A stretch of 64,000 nucleotides of DNA from Labia minor (Eukaryota; Arthropoda; Insecta; Dermaptera; Spongiphoridae). This document shows positions 1 through 12,115 of the stretch, piece after piece (the first letter of the stretch is position 1; every line of letters starts with the position of its first letter). Both the position numbers and the translations under genes were made by a program. The notes beneath the pieces were generated by a model. It was not told the origin of the DNA. It saw nothing but the letters and a program-made list of their open reading frames with translations, and did no database searches. The stretch is from contig OY720347.1 of NCBI GenBank assembly GCA_963082975.1, forward strand, positions 10,956,225 through 11,020,224. Reading direction: 5' to 3'.

Positions 1-185
1 TATTTTTGGGATTCTGGGTTGTCAGTCCGAGGCTGACCGGGCTGTTGTCCAGTACGGACGTGTGCCAGTCTCAGGATTGCCCAGGATTCTTCGGAGCTCT
101 ATAGCAACGCAGTGAGTACAAAACCACCCAAAATCCCGATATTAACCCTTGGTCACACATACTAAAATCCAGAATCCCAAAAATA
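1..185. mobile_element. Candidate short TIR element (MITE)
   Basis: The first 17 bases (TATTTTTGGGATTCTGG) are repeated in inverted orientation at 169-185, giving perfect 17-bp terminal inverted repeats around a 185-bp unit with no coding frame. The left flank lies outside the window, so a target-site duplication cannot be tested. It lies in the intron upstream of the TMED exon. Confidence 0.45.
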
Positions 186-688
186 TTCCCACCTAAACAA
201 TCTTGAAAATGGCGCCAAAACGGGTGCTGAAACGTCGAGAAAACTCACAAAAATAGGTGATTATGTCCCTGATAAATCTGGTAGTAATAATAACAATAAC
301 ATTCACGGAAATCTAAACCAACATATATATATATATATTTCTAAACAAAAAATAATTTGTAAACACAAAATAATTAATATGAATGTAGATTTTGAAAATA
401 TGTACTTCAACATATAATTTACAATAGTTTAAAATTAAAATTTTATTTTATTTTATTTTAATTATCTTAGCTATGAATGGCTTGATAAATGGTGTGATAT
501 TTATGAAAATTTATAAGTTTTCGCCATTTTATAATTTAAGATATTTATTAAAGCAAAATCATTTATTTTATAATTAATTAGAAATGACTTAAAAATTGAC
601 CTATCGATTTCTTTCATTTTATATTATATAAATTAATTTTAATAATTTTTAATCATATATTGATATTTTAATGTTTTGTACTTTGTAG
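186..688. other. TMED intron sequence, AT-rich
   Basis: Intron sequence ending in the acceptor TTTGTAG at 682-688. At about 205-255 it holds a less AT-rich stretch (GGCGCCAAAACGGGTGCTG then AAACGTCGAGAAA) that resembles the 3' tails of invertebrate non-LTR elements, though nothing else here confirms that. The remainder is low-complexity A/T sequence. Confidence 0.5.
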
Positions 689-922
689 ATGGAATCTTCT
701 TCCCAAGAAATTCATAAACGTTTAAATAGTATCATTGATTTTCAAACACATCATAGACTACGAGAAGCTCAAAGTAGAAAACGCGCTGAGGATCTTAATG
801 AGCGAGTAATGTGGTGGTCGATAATGGAGTCCCTAGGCATTCTAATTATCACTGTTAGTCAAGTTTACGTGTTAAAAAATTTCTTTGCCGAAAAGAAACC
901 ATCACAAATGAATTCAAGATAA
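689..922 (+). CDS. TMED7: p24 family cargo receptor (TMED3/TMED7 type), last exon
   Basis: This is the C-terminal 77 codons of a type I membrane p24 protein, which cycles between ER and Golgi in COPI/COPII vesicles as a cargo receptor. The exon starts right after a TTTGTAG acceptor, so the leading ATG is probably an internal methionine. Exons for the signal peptide and GOLD domain lie upstream of the window. Residues 7-40 are the membrane-proximal coiled coil, with the p24-gamma signature DFQTHHRLREAQ then RAEDLNERV. Residues 42-62 form the transmembrane helix (WWSIMESLGILIITV...). The cytosolic tail carries the di-phenylalanine motif KNFF and then AEKKPSQ. The frame ends with TAA at 920-922. 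From memory of the family, it matches the TMED3/TMED7 (p24 gamma) branch better than TMED1/5 or TMED2. The gene is convergent with FBXO28. Confidence 0.86.
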   Translation: MESSSQEIHKRLNSIIDFQTHHRLREAQSRKRAEDLNERVMWWSIMESLGILIITVSQVYVLKNFFAEKKPSQMNSR

Positions 923-1078
923 ATAATATTTAAATCTTAGTCTAATTTCTATTTAAATTAATTTGTGTGAATATGAATATAATGAACTTTTGGCTACGAT
1001 TACTACGAATGATCATTGAATATTTGTATTATTATTATAATTATTATATACAAAATACTTATACAGATTGCTTGCTAG

Positions 1079-1091
1079 AATAAAAAATAAA
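1079..1091 (+). promoter_or_regulatory. Polyadenylation signals of the TMED gene
   Basis: Two AATAAA hexamers (1079-1084 and 1086-1091) lie about 160 bases after the stop codon, followed by a T-rich stretch. They give a plausible short 3' UTR. This is the best 3' end candidate but is not proven, since A/T-rich DNA yields such hexamers by chance. Confidence 0.5.
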
Positions 1092-1099
1092 TTTTTTTC

Positions 1100-4000
1100 A
1101 AATACATTTATAGCACGATTCATGTGCCATTAAAAAGCTGAAATAAAAATGTTTTCTTTTTTTTTAATTCAAAAAACACCAAAGAACGTTTCAATTAATA
1201 AAAAAAAATTTATAAACTACACTCAATTTCTTTTTTTTATATAAATATTGTAATTTATAATCTTAAAATATATAGTAATTATTAAATCATAGGATATATC
1301 CTACGATTTAATATTCTTCCTAAGAATTTTTATATATTGTAAAAGAATATAAAAAAATATTTATCATACATTTTTTTCTTAATAAATAATAAATATAATT
1401 AAATTTTTTTTACAATTTAAGTTTCATTATTTTACGTTGATTTTCCAAAAAAAAAAAAATTAGGGTTCTGAAATGGTTAGTGATAATTTTTTAGCAAACA
1501 ATAAAATTTAAAATTATTTAAAATAATGAATTCGTGATTCTATTTGTTATTTTATTTATTAGTAGGAATATTTAAAATATTTTGAGTTTTTTTCTAAAAT
1601 TTTTAATATTTTACATATATGAAATCTAGAATATTGTTCTTTAAGGGAATTTCTTTTCCTTGTTTGTATAATTTGAACATAAATATAAAAACTTACATAA
1701 ATTTGATATAAATGATTATAGAAACTGTAAGTTATCAATATTTATTGTGACATTTAAATGAAATTCAAATTATTTAATTATATACCTAAAAAAGTTATCA
1801 AATAAATCATATAAACATTTTTGTTAAAAAGAGATCTTTGATATTTTATCTATCAGTATTAATGAAACTGATTTATTGGTATATCAGATGTACTAAATTT
1901 ATGGGAAAGGGATTATGTAAATTTGATATTAAAAAAAATATTTGAATACATCTCCAATTTTTATTACCTTTTTTAATCTTACATATATTCACGAAATTAA
2001 TTTTATTTTATAAATCATAAAAACACATTTCATGTTGATTTCATGTGTAAAAACTTTTTATAATTTTATTATTATTATTTTATTTTTTTTGTTTTTTTTT
2101 GTTTTGTTTTGATAAATAAAGTTTGAAAATATATATATATATATATATATGTTATCATTTGCATTTTGAATTATATTCTCAATCATACAAGCATTTATTT
2201 ATAAATACGAGTATATAATATATAACTAGGTATATATTATATAATAATGGAAAACTATTTTAAAAAAGCTCATTTATTTATTCTCTTTCGACATATATTC
2301 AAATACACTATTATCATTGCACCATATTTGCTAAAAAGAACTTGTTTTTATATGTATTTCAAAATTTATTATTTTTATATATATATATATACAATAAATC
2401 CAATTTGATCACCATAAATTCAAGGTCACTTCTAGAAAAAATTTCGCCAATTTATTATTTTTTTAAGTATGTGTTTTCTTTTGGTCTGTTATTATTATTA
2501 TTATTAATATTATTATTATTATTTTTTATGTATATTTTGAATTCTCTAATTTATATATATATATAATATAATATATATATATATATATAAATGAAAAAAA
2601 GTATCATACAAATAATATTTATTATAAAAAACAAGAATAAAATTAAAATTAGGATTAAAATTTGTATATGAAAGAGATAAAAACTAATTATTATAAATAC
2701 ATATTTAGTAAAAAAATATACTAAAATTATCTGATCATTATTATTAATTCATTAAAAAAATCAAAATGTTTCTTAATAACATTTCATTTAGCGATTAAGA
2801 GAATTTCAGAATTCTCTATTTCACATCCAAATTTATTTAGGTATTCTAGATTAAAATTATTATTAAATTTTTAAAAATTAGATATACAGGAAGAAATAAG
2901 TGTTAAAATTATATATAAAAAAAAAAATCATTTCATCTTAAGTATAAATACCAATTTAAAATTTTAAAATATACAACAGGTTAAATAAAAGTGAATTATT
3001 TTCAAATATATTTATATTTAATTTTGAAAAGTTTATATAAAATATTTTTGGAATATTTTCTAATAAAGAATGAAAAAAAATATTAAAACATCAATTAACA
3101 TTTATTTATACCTACACCGAAAATTACCATAAAAACTTATATGAAACTATAATATGTATTTCATTATTATATAATTATACTAAAGAATAAAAATAATTAG
3201 TTATTTAAATATTACTAATATCAAATAAAAATTGAATAGCTATTAAAATATTTATTTATTTATTAATCTATATATGTATATATGTTCACATTATGGCCAC
3301 AATGCTTTTGGAATCTTGCTTAATTTGAATTTGTTTGTCATAAAAGCTTGGGACGGTCGATTCTCCTTTTATGATCAAATTCATATTAAATAGAAGCCTT
3401 AATAAAAATGAAATTCAAATTTGGCCATAAATATATATATATATGTTTGTATGTATCAAAGTCTATTTGTACTTCAAAAAATAAAAAACAATTCCTTTTA
3501 ATTACCTAATGTATCAGTTACCAAATGATCATTTTAACTTAAAACAATAATTATATATATTTATATATATTATTTAAATAGTAAATTATTTTAGATAAAA
3601 ATGATATATGAATTCCTCATTATCATGTTTTTTTTTTAATTCAATTAAAGATCTATAATAATAATTACGAATATCTTTTATGGAAAGAAATCGCTAATAA
3701 ATATTTAATTATGATTTTTTATTGCACTGAGTATTTCGACTGAATTGAAAGAAAAAAGGAATTATATATATACCTATATGTATGAACAGAGAATGTGATG
3801 ATAAAAATTATTGTGAGTGATTTTAATTGTTGATAATGATATTTATTCCCATATATTTTCTTTTAAATATATATTCAAAAGAGGATTTGTAAATATTTAA
3901 CTAAGAATTAATTATTTTTAAGTTATTATTTGCTATTTTCAACTGTGATTTGTGCTACCACAGGTTATCACAGTCGCTTTATTTTAAATTTATTGGTCGG

Positions 4001-4466
4001 TCAGTCAAATTTCATTCGATTGGTGCCAATTGGGTCATAATGGGGATAGACTTGTATTTTCGTAAGTTGTTCTTTTCAATAGCAATGGACGTATGCATAG
4101 TATTGTATTATAAGTCATGAAATTATGACTTTGGCGACCAATATACGGATGTACCACTTTTTATGTGATTTTTAATCTTTTTTTAAGGCAATATTATTTA
4201 CAAGAAATTCATAATAGAATTAAAAAAATTGTGTACTTTTTTTTAAATATAAAATTCTCGATTAGTATTAATAATAATTATATAATATTCTTTGTTAAGG
4301 AAGAGATAATTAAAATGAAATGAAAAAATTATTCATTTAATTCTCTATAATCATTAAATGTTAGTCCTTTTTAATGGTCAATTTTAAATAAAAAAAATAA
4401 TATAGTGTATAAATAATTCATTAGATTTAAAAGAGAAAAAAATAATATTTCTAGGATATTGGAAAC
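1100..4466. other. AT-rich intergenic DNA between convergent genes
   Basis: No coding sequence is recognisable. It holds (TA)n runs near 2128-2150, 2376-2392 and 2570-2590, an (ATT)n run near 2488-2523, and many homopolymer tracts. A possible small inverted-repeat unit lies at about 3292-3428, with TTATGGCCA near both ends. The slightly less AT-rich segment at 3940-4160 is not recognised. Minus-strand AATAAA candidates for the FBXO28 3' end lie near 3979 and 3843. Confidence 0.6.
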
Positions 4467-4952
4467 TTACAATTTGGCCCTTTTGCTTCGGCCTTTGGAA
4501 ATACGACGAACTTTTTTATAATCCGAAGGGGGTGGCATAGGGTCATCAGTTAGTTTACGTTTATTTTTAAATTCCTCCTCAAGATTTGGTATTTGTGAAG
4601 AGAAATCTTCATATTTTTTATTAGAAGAAAAGGCAGATGATGTATTGGAACTTGTAGAATTTGAGAAAACGTTACTAATGTTTGAGCAACATGCTACTAC
4701 GTCCTGATCTCTTTTCATTGGTAAATGAGAACATTCTTGACTGGAGCTTGTTCCAGGCAACAGAGATAAATCAAGAAGCTCCACTTGATCGCTTTCTGGA
4801 TTTATTTCCGGAACAACACCTTGATTAGCTAGAATTTGAAGATCTTCGGTAGGAGCTGGTACAAGAACTTTACCACAAGTATTGCAAAGGATTGGATTAG
4901 CAGGAGATTTACTTCGCCAGTATTGCAATTCCGTCTTGCATTTATTTAACTC
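4467..4952 (-). CDS. FBXO28: FBXO28 exon 6 (terminal coding exon)
   Basis: Codes for residues 337-497 after the acceptor TTATTTTTTAG|GAGTTA. It begins with the end of the coiled coil (ELNKCKTELQYWRS), then CNTCGKVLV, then a Ser-rich linker, and a basic end KKVRRISKGRSKRAKL before TAA. The stop overlaps a perfect donor consensus (ATT|GTAAGT at 4470-4465), so a further 3' exon by alternative splicing is possible. No such exon was identified. Confidence 0.86.
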   Translation of the reverse strand, partial: ELNKCKTELQYWRSKSPANPILCNTCGKVLVPAPTEDLQILANQGVVPEINPESDQVELLDLSLLPGTSSSQECSHLPMKRDQDVVACCSNISNVFSNSTSSNTSSAFSSNKKYEDFSSQIPNLEEEFKNKRKLTDDPMPPPSDYKKVRRISKGRSKRAKL

Positions 4953-7900
4953 CTAAAAAATAAGAAGAAAAATAATCGTTATAATATTAAATATATATTT
5001 TTCCTATTCGGATTCATTACGAAAATAGAGAAATTAATATAGTTAAATCCCAATTCATTTATAAAAAAAATGAGATTTAATTTGAGATTTTTTTATAAAG
5101 TAAAATTTCCAACTTTTCAAGACTTATTGAAGTATTTTAAAGGATAATGAGATTATATGTTATTTTGAGAAAATATATCAATTTCGTATTCAGTTTCTTT
5201 TATTTTTTAAGGAAATTTTATAAATTTTCTAGTTGATCAGACCGCCTTTGCCTCTCTTCGCACCTATACAGGGGGCTCTATACTCTCTGAACTTCCTCAA
5301 GTTCTCCTTTATCTTTGGTCTAAGAACTGATGGTTTCTAAATTGATGTCCAACAATTGGCTACCAACCAATTGATCCGCCATTCGCTAATTGATAATATT
5401 AATTTATATTAGACTGATTCATTGTATTAAAATTTAAATTTTCATTATTTTTATAATTTATAAACGTTTAAATTTAATACATACACTTTGCCAAAATACC
5501 CGAATAATTGGTGTACAAAAATATTGAATTTTTCATAGTGAGATTAGATTTGATCTAATGTCCGATTTGGCCTGAATCTGCATTGATATTCTTCTAAGAT
5601 TGGAATTTATAATTGTTTCTTCTCCCAGGACAGGGTACAACAGGTACATAAATTTCTAAATTTGGCTAGAACACTTTACGTTTTTTTTTGAAATTTTACA
5701 TAGAGAGAGATTAAAATTATAACTATATGAGTAGTGTGTAATATTAATATTAATTTTTCTTTTATAAATTTATCAAAATCTAATTTAATTCTAATATATT
5801 CTAAAATAATACCTATATTTTAATATGATAAATATGTATATAAATTTTTAAATATTATAATTGAGCTCATATTTTTTAATTTAATGGCAAGTTCAAAATG
5901 TGAATATTTTATTTTCATATGATTGATTACTTGTGATAAAATTTAAACAAATTCAAATATTCTAATTTTTAAATTTATATACAATTTAATTGATATCACA
6001 TCACAAAAGAGAATTGATTAAATACAATAAATAAAAAAAAGAAACTTTTTAAATAAATTATAATAGAATATAATCATTTAGATTTAAAGCAAATTTTCAA
6101 AATCTAATCAATTTTAAAAAGACAAAAATCTCCTTTTTATCATTTGTGTAAAAAATCATGATATAATTTTTATATACTTAAATCATTTTTGCACTTAAAA
6201 TATAGTAATAATAAATAATTGACTAATTAAACTAAAAATAAAAAGTTTAATTGACGTTTTAAAAATATTTTTGAGTTTATAAAAGAGTAAAAAAATTAAT
6301 TACTGTTTTTTCACTTCAGCCACGAGAGGCTCTATTAACAACATGGAGTATTATATAAATTTTTACAAATTGATTTCTGCGGTTATTGATTAGATATTGA
6401 AAAAATTAATAGCCTATGTTCAAATATAGGTATATAAGAATATTGTGATGTAATTTCATAGAAATCGGTTCAGCCAATTTTGAGTCTATAACATCATAAT
6501 TTTCCGGACAGACAGACGTACATGAAAAATTCTAAAGTCACTCTTGGATTCTAGAGGTCATGAAACGCGAAGATATGCAAAAATTTTAAATTCTGAGCAA
6601 TGTGCCGATAAGAACCTTTTTTATTTATATATATAGATAACTTCTTCATACTACAAATTAATAGATCTTAGGAATTTTGATAATAACCTATTTTTTAAAT
6701 TTTAATGAAAACATTAAAAATCAAGGAATTTAAAAATATTTCTTAATGTTAGTGTGTTTTATTAAGATTTAGAATATATTTGAATGAAATTAAAACATGA
6801 AATTAGAATCAACCTATAAAATAAGAATTGATTTTAGAGTAGAGAGAACTTTTTTAAAATTAATTTATTTTTATCATTTACCTGAAGAAGAGTACTAAAT
6901 TTACGTGAAGTTTCATCATTTTTTTTATCATTTTCATCAAGTCTTGTAGCATATTCGAGAATTTGCTTCTGTTGTTCTGCCATTTTACTTTTGCAAGATC
7001 GCAATTCACGACGTAAAAAAGACAATTGACAATTGTATCTTGAAATAAAAGATTTAAAAGAATTAATTTTAATTAAACAATCAAATACAAGTAAAATTAA
7101 ACTTTTTTGAAAAATTGAATATTTATAAATTTGTTTAAAAATAACCATAAATATATAAATCTCCAAAATGAGAATAAATGTCAAATTAAGAAAAATATAA
7201 TGAATAAAAATATATAAAAAAGAAATTATACCTTTTCATTCCTTGTTTGATTTTTCGTATTCTTTTACGTAGAACCATATTAGGTTGCGGTGGAAATTCT
7301 GGTTGAGAATAATCCACATCAACTCGATAGGATCGATCTAAATTACCATTTGAAGATGATGAAATGGATTCTTCAAAACTGTTTGATGAATCTTGCCAGA
7401 GTTGTTCAAATTTTGCTCCTGAAAAACAATTAAATGCAAGATAAAATAAAAAATTATGAAAAAATAATTATTTATTTAATTAAAGGTAATATTCATCTTA
7501 TTATAAAAATATTGAAATTAAAAATTAATATATTAAAAATATAATATTACAGATTATAAAATAATATAGTTTATGATTAATAAGAATAGAAAAATGGTAA
7601 ATTAAATTAAAATTAGATGCTTGGTGAAAGATCTAGGTCATTTTGTACTTAATTATATTGTAATTAAATGTATAAATTAGTTTAAATCCTTAATTGTTTA
7701 TAAACATATTAATAATAGAGTTAATATCTATAAATATAAATTAAATATTTCTCTTCATATTTTTATAAAAGTATAAGAAGTTGAGAGTTGAGAAAATAAT
7801 ATTTATAAATGCTTCAGACTATTTCAAATTGTAAAAGTTGATATGTATATGTATATACAAACACATATATGTAATTGAATGTAAATAAGTATAGGAAAGC

Positions 7901-10191
7901 TTGTGTTAAACCAACGAACCATGACCAAACGACCACTAGGCGAGTCAACAAATTCGAAATAAAGAAGACAATATAAATAAATCATACTATTGTTTCAACC
8001 AAATTGTACGATGAATATTTATTTACTTCGTTTCTATAAATATATTGATGTGTAACTAAATTATGATATGTTATATTTAAATATTTTGAAAATTATCTAA
8101 TTAAAATTTCAAAATAAAGCCACAAAATATATTCAGATTATTATAAAAGGAAAAAAAAAACATGTTTATTATGTAATAAAGAAATCTAAAAAATATAAGA
8201 ATAGCAGAATTAAGAAATTTAATTGTTTTTTATATTATTATATCTTATATTCAATTATATATATTTAAAAAAAAACCTCTGACTTTTGTACATCCTACGC
8301 AAGGACAACGCCTATCAAGTCGGTTATATAAATGATGAGGTGTCCTATGATCAGTAGAACGAGTCGTCTCAACCTTTATCTTGATTTTCTTGATCGGAGG
8401 CGCTACTTTTTATCAAGTAGCTATTCCCCAATGTTGATCCTGGAGGCTGGGTTGACTCCGTCCCATAGACCCCAGCTAGAGAAATTCCCTTGCCAGGCCC
8501 GGGACTTGAACCCGGGACCATGTAAATGTGAGACAGCGAGGCTGGCCTCTCACCCAATGGCGCCTTGTATATATCTTTATTATTGATTATTAAATAAATA
8601 TTTTGATTATGATTGATGTTAAAATAAAGGTTCTAAATATTAATATATTAATATTAATATTAATATACCAGTAAAATTACAACGAAAGAAATCGGGTCTA
8701 AAATAACCAATTTCAGGCAGTGTAGGTTCGATGTATTCTTTGAAATATTCCATAGCCATCGTAGAGAGATCAAAGAGTTCATCTGTTACTTTATAAGGCC
8801 TGGCAAGTTTTGGAGCAGTAACATGGATATAATTAAGAATACGGTACACCTCATCTAAAATCTAAAAGAAAAAAATAAATTAATTGATTTGAAAATTAAA
8901 AAATAAAATATAATTATATATGTTTCTTAAAAAAACAATAAAATTAATTTTAAATTTTGTTAAAAATTACCTCGCCAGCGAAAAAACAACAATGTTTCCT
9001 TTCTATATGTTTTCCAAAGGTCATTTGTAAAAGTGTTAATCGCATGTGTAGTGTCTCTATGATGTCAGATTCACAGGCAAGTGGATGATTTCGACGAGCT
9101 GATTCTCGTCTTGGCATCATTGATTTTATTGCTTGAAAACGTGTTAACATTTGATTTTGAAGACGTTGAAATGTTCCATTAAGAACTTGAGAGCAAACAA
9201 AGTCCATTTTTTTAGAAACCTATAATTTTTAAATTAAATTAGTTTTTTTTTCTTCTTTTTTGACTATAAAAGAATTAATAATAATAGAAAATAATATTTT
9301 AATAATGGCAATTATACTTTTAATATAATTATATTTACTTTTATAAATTATATTTTCATCTATTAATTATAGAACAGAAATATATATTATAAAAATAAAC
9401 TTAAATGGTTTTAATTCCAGAAAAAATATTTATATAGATTTATAAATTTTGTTTGTGGATTATTAAAAACAAAGATACTATTATAGTTGAGTAATATTCA
9501 AATTTATATTTAGAAGTATTTTTTTTTTAAATTATAATGAGACATTCTAAGAAAAAAATAATATTTATAAACTCTTTTCACAAAATTATAGAGAATACAA
9601 TACAAAGAATATATAAAAAATATATTATATTAAATGGTCACATTAAATGTATATATAAATTTTTATATATACAATTTAATTATAAGCATATTAAAAATTT
9701 GATTAAGATATATTTAATTGAAAAACAAATTTCTTAATAAACTATAAATGAAGTTTGACCTCATTTAAAAATTGATGATTCAATCAAAGTGAAAATTTTA
9801 ATAGAATGAATTAATAATGATTCTTAGGATGAATATCTTAATTTTTTGTTTATATTATTTTATAAATATTTTATTAATTTTAAAAACAAATGCAATGTAT
9901 GTTATTTTAATTGAAATAAACAAAATTTCTCTCTCTTTCTCTTTTACTCACACACACTGAATCACTTACCACTCTTAGATGTGCAACTGTTTTGTATCCG
10001 ATGTATGAAAATATTTTCTCTATAATTTCTTGAGGAAGATCTACAAGATTAATAATTTGAACATGTGCAGTAGAAGTGGAGGGTTGATGTTCGAATGTGG
10101 GTAATAAACTTCTTGAAGATCTCGAAACAGATTCAGTGTGGCCCTCTCCATTATTATTATTATTATTACTCGATTGACGTGTTAAAACCAT
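4467..10191 (-). CDS. FBXO28: F-box only protein 28 homolog, complete six-exon gene
   Basis: Joining exons 9970-10191, 8971-9219, 8669-8861, 7232-7418, 6882-7038 and 4467-4952 on the minus strand gives an unbroken frame of 497 codons; all splice sites are GT-AG and all phases agree. The protein is the substrate-recognition subunit of an SCF (SKP1-CUL1-F-box) ubiquitin ligase and is nuclear in vertebrates. Residues about 50-95 are the F-box (DLPQEIIEKIFSYIGYKTVA). Residues 75-222 are the FBXO28-specific helical region, including PRRESARRNHPLA, LLQMTFGKHI, CCFFAGE and DLSTMAMEYFKE. Residues about 284-350 are a coiled coil (EQQKQILEYATRLDEN), followed by a CxxC pair (C359, C362). The tail is basic and resembles a nuclear localisation signal (residues 482-497). 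The start has a good context (CAAAATGG) with an in-frame TAA two codons upstream. Human FBXO28 is shorter (368 residues, from memory); the excess here lies mostly in the low-complexity C-terminal exon. Confidence 0.9.
4953..6881. other. FBXO28 intron 5
   Basis: This 1.9-kb AT-rich intron holds a family D repeat (6290-6640). A less AT-rich stretch at 5220-5395, with CTCTTCGCACCTATACAGGG, and another at 5570-5660 look like transposon debris, but no family could be assigned. Confidence 0.5.
6290..6640 (+). repeat. Short interspersed repeat, family D
   Basis: Shares long near-identical segments with 11478-12115 and 49560-49700. They are GGTTCAGCCAATTTTGA, ATGAAAAATTCTAAAGTCAC, TCTAGAGGTCATGAAAC and GATATGCAAAAATTTTAAAT, in the same order and orientation. 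It ends in a T-rich/TA-rich tail. There is no coding frame and no terminal inverted repeat was found. The family resembles the internal module of families A-C (CGGTT..ACC..ATTTT). Confidence 0.6.
6882..7038 (-). CDS. FBXO28: FBXO28 exon 5 (coiled coil)
   Basis: Codes for residues 284-336. The acceptor is TATTTCAAG|ATACAATTG and the donor is CTTCAG|GTAAAT. The heptad-rich sequence (LSFLRRELRSCKSKMAEQQK, then ILEYATRLDENDKKN) matches the coiled coil that follows the helical core in vertebrate FBXO28. The longer methionine-started reading through the upstream intron is spurious. Confidence 0.85.
7232..7418 (-). CDS. FBXO28: FBXO28 exon 4
   Basis: Codes for residues 222-283, entering in phase 1 and leaving in phase 2. 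The acceptor is TTTTTCAG|GAGCAAAA and the donor is AAAAG|GTATAA. It encodes a Ser-rich linker (SSNSFEESISSSSNG) and then YSQPEFPPQPNMVLRKRIRK, leading into the coiled coil. It has no methionine-initiated frame of its own and is found only by splice logic and frame continuity. Confidence 0.82.
8272..8564 (-). mobile_element. tRNA-derived SINE, copy 1
   Basis: Reverse-orientation copy of the SINE best seen at 58213-58505. It begins (minus strand) GGCGCCATTGGGTGAGAGG, has a B-box-like GGGTTCAAGTCCCGGG about 50 bases in, and a body with CAAGGGAATTTC and GATAGGCGTTGTCCTTGCG. It ends AAGTCAGAGGTTTTTTTTT. It lies in FBXO28 intron 3, about 105 bases from the exon 3 donor. Open frames across it on both strands are incidental. 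Confidence 0.85.
8669..8861 (-). CDS. FBXO28: FBXO28 exon 3
   Basis: Codes for residues 158-221 plus one base. The acceptor is CTTTTAG|ATTTTAGATG and the donor is ACTG|GTATAT, a weaker site read into a TTAATA repeat. Recognisable segments are ILDEVYRILNYIHVT, the KVTDELFDLSTMAMEYF block and PTLPEIGYF. Exon 4 supplies the missing two bases of glycine 222. Confidence 0.88.
8971..9219 (-). CDS. FBXO28: FBXO28 exon 2
   Basis: Codes for residues 75-157 in phase 0 at both ends. The acceptor is AATTATAG|GTTTCT and the donor is GGCGAG|GTAATT. It carries the most conserved block of the family: LNGTFQRLQNQMLTRFQAIK, then PRRESARRNHPLACESDI, MRLTLLQMTFGKHI and KHCCFF. The methionine five codons in is internal. 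Confidence 0.9.
9970..10191 (-). CDS. FBXO28: FBXO28 exon 1 (start codon and F-box)
   Basis: Codes for residues 1-74: a Ser/Asn-rich leader with an NNNNNN tract from an ATT repeat, then the first part of the F-box ending in VAHLRV. The donor is GTG|GTAAGTGA, phase 0. Reading into the intron would add SDSVCVSKR, which is not F-box sequence. Joining to exon 2 instead restores LRVVSKKMDFVC, as expected for an F-box. Confidence 0.9.
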
Positions 10192-10810
10192 TTTGAATTA
10201 TTATTTTAAAAATACGTCTGGCCCTGAAAATGTGCAAATAGGATTGAAATAATTGAATTGAATTAATTAAATGTGATTGATTTGAAAATTGTGTGTAAGA
10301 ATGACTTGAACTAGATTGCAAAGAAGCAATTTTATTAGAATAGAAATTAAATAAATATAATAATAACATACTATCAAAAATATTTTATCTAAAAGAAAAA
10401 ATGTTAAAGTTTTTAAAGAAATGAATTTTATAATTGTAATCAAGTGATGAATATTTGAGAAAAATTGTTAGTTTGCGGAAGTACTCTAGCAGGTCGATCA
10501 AAAAATGGATGATCCTACCCAAACAGAGGTCGACGAAAGGAATTTTCAAATGAGAAAATATTGCCACATAGTTGTTTACGAAATAACTTATTTATTCTTG
10601 ATGAAAATATAAACTTTCTACTTTACAAATGTATAGATGAAGATAGTGTATTGAAGATAAGATATTGTTAACAAAAGAAAAATCTGGAATGAAGTTCAAA
10701 GTGATTGAGAATGCCAAGAATCTAAACTGAAGTGAAAAGCCACTTCTAGGCGCATACTCTATTGCAGCAATAAATATCCAGCACGTGGTGCCATCTGATG
10801 TCAATTGTTA
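10192..10810 (-). promoter_or_regulatory. Presumed FBXO28 5' flank and 5' UTR
   Basis: Upstream of the FBXO28 start. No TATA box or initiator can be singled out. Around 10770-10800 the minus strand reads ACATCAGATGGCACCACGTG, a CACGTG E-box in a less AT-rich patch that could mark the promoter. This is inference only. Confidence 0.3.
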
Positions 10811-11477
10811 GAGATTATTAACAATTGGACACAACAAAAAAATTCTTTATTGAATCTCAAAAAATGTTCATGAATCAAATTTAAATATCAATTGAATATT
10901 TAAAAATTTAAAAAGAAAAATTAAATATGTTTTGTTTTTTAAAGACAGACAAACTTTGATAGTTTAAAAATTGTGTTTGTTTTTTTTTAAATAAAATATA
11001 CTATATATTAAGTAAATATTTTGTTTTTTTAATGAATATCAAAAACTTTCGAAATATATAATTTAAAAAAAAAAATTGTCTTTATAAAAGATTAATAAAT
11101 CTATGTATAAAATTTTTTGGGTTTCAATTACTTCTTCAATGTTAGTAAAATTTAAAAATTAGTTTAAATCGCGAATAAATTTGTATGATAATTGTGGGGG
11201 TGTTGTTGAGACAATTAGTAATACAATTAGTAATTATTAATACAATAACCTATCCGTTTATCTTTTTGGCTTTAAGGAACTCGAAAATTCTTGGCCGCAG
11301 CAATAACCTATTAAATTTAAATTATTGACTTTATTTGAAAAATAATTTTATTTATAAATATTTAATTATTCCGAAAAATCTGTATTTTTTTCAAAAGATT
11401 TTTTATGTTAAAAACAAATTTAAATCTTAACTAAATTTGTTTTTATTTGGTTTCACAAATATATCTATCTAATCTTA
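10811..11477. other. AT-rich intergenic DNA
   Basis: No gene or recognisable element. It is A/T-rich with homopolymers, plus a short GC-richer patch around 11275-11300 (CTTGGCCGCAGCAATAACC). Confidence 0.5.
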
Positions 11478-12115
11478 TTATGCTAGCTAAAATTGTATAT
11501 ATATATATGTAAATGGGTTCTCAGAAACCGCTCGACCGATTTTTTTGTAATTCACACCATAAATAGAATTTATAGAGAAAAATCGAGTTTTATTGATCAC
11601 ATCTCTGGGAAAAATCATCTTCATTAGTTTTTTTTAATTTAAATAGATATGACATCACAAATGACGTCACAGCCAGCGCCTGTAAGTTATATATATTCTT
11701 AAAATAAAATTAAAAATATTTATATTATATCCATATTTGTGTTTTATTGCATTAATATACATTTAAATTATTTGAAATTGTTTCACAACGTTTAGAAGAT
11801 TCATTTTCGTCATTCAGCGCCTCCGAAAGTAATCTGTACAATTTTGAGTCTATCGTCAAAATTTCCCGACAGAAAGACTTAATTTCTGTGGTTTTGAATA
11901 TATATCGAATAAATAGAGGTATGTAATTTCAGCGAAATTGGTTCAGCCAATTTTGACTCTATAACGTCAAACTTTCCAGAGAGACAGTCATGAAAAATTC
12001 TAAAGTCACTCTTGGTTTCTAGAGGTCATGAAACACAAAGATATGCAAAAATTTTAAATTCACAGCAATGTGCAGAGAAAAACCTTTTCATCTATATATA
12101 CATATAAATAAATCA
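11478..12115 (+). repeat. Short interspersed repeat, family D (longest copy)
   Basis: The longest copy of family D. It begins after a (TA)n run with GAAACCGCTCGACCGATTTT and carries the shared TGACGTCA-type module (ATCATCTTCATTAGTTTTTT, then GACATCACAAATGACGTCAC). It then repeats GGTTCAGCCAATTTTGA and the TCTAGAGGTCATGAAAC tail seen at 6290-6640. The same TGACGTCA module occurs in family B and near 35580 and 47020. Confidence 0.6.

Noticed and set aside
2342-2566. 74-codon frame rich in Leu, Phe and Tyr
   Set aside because: Translation of (TTA)n and (TA)n microsatellites.
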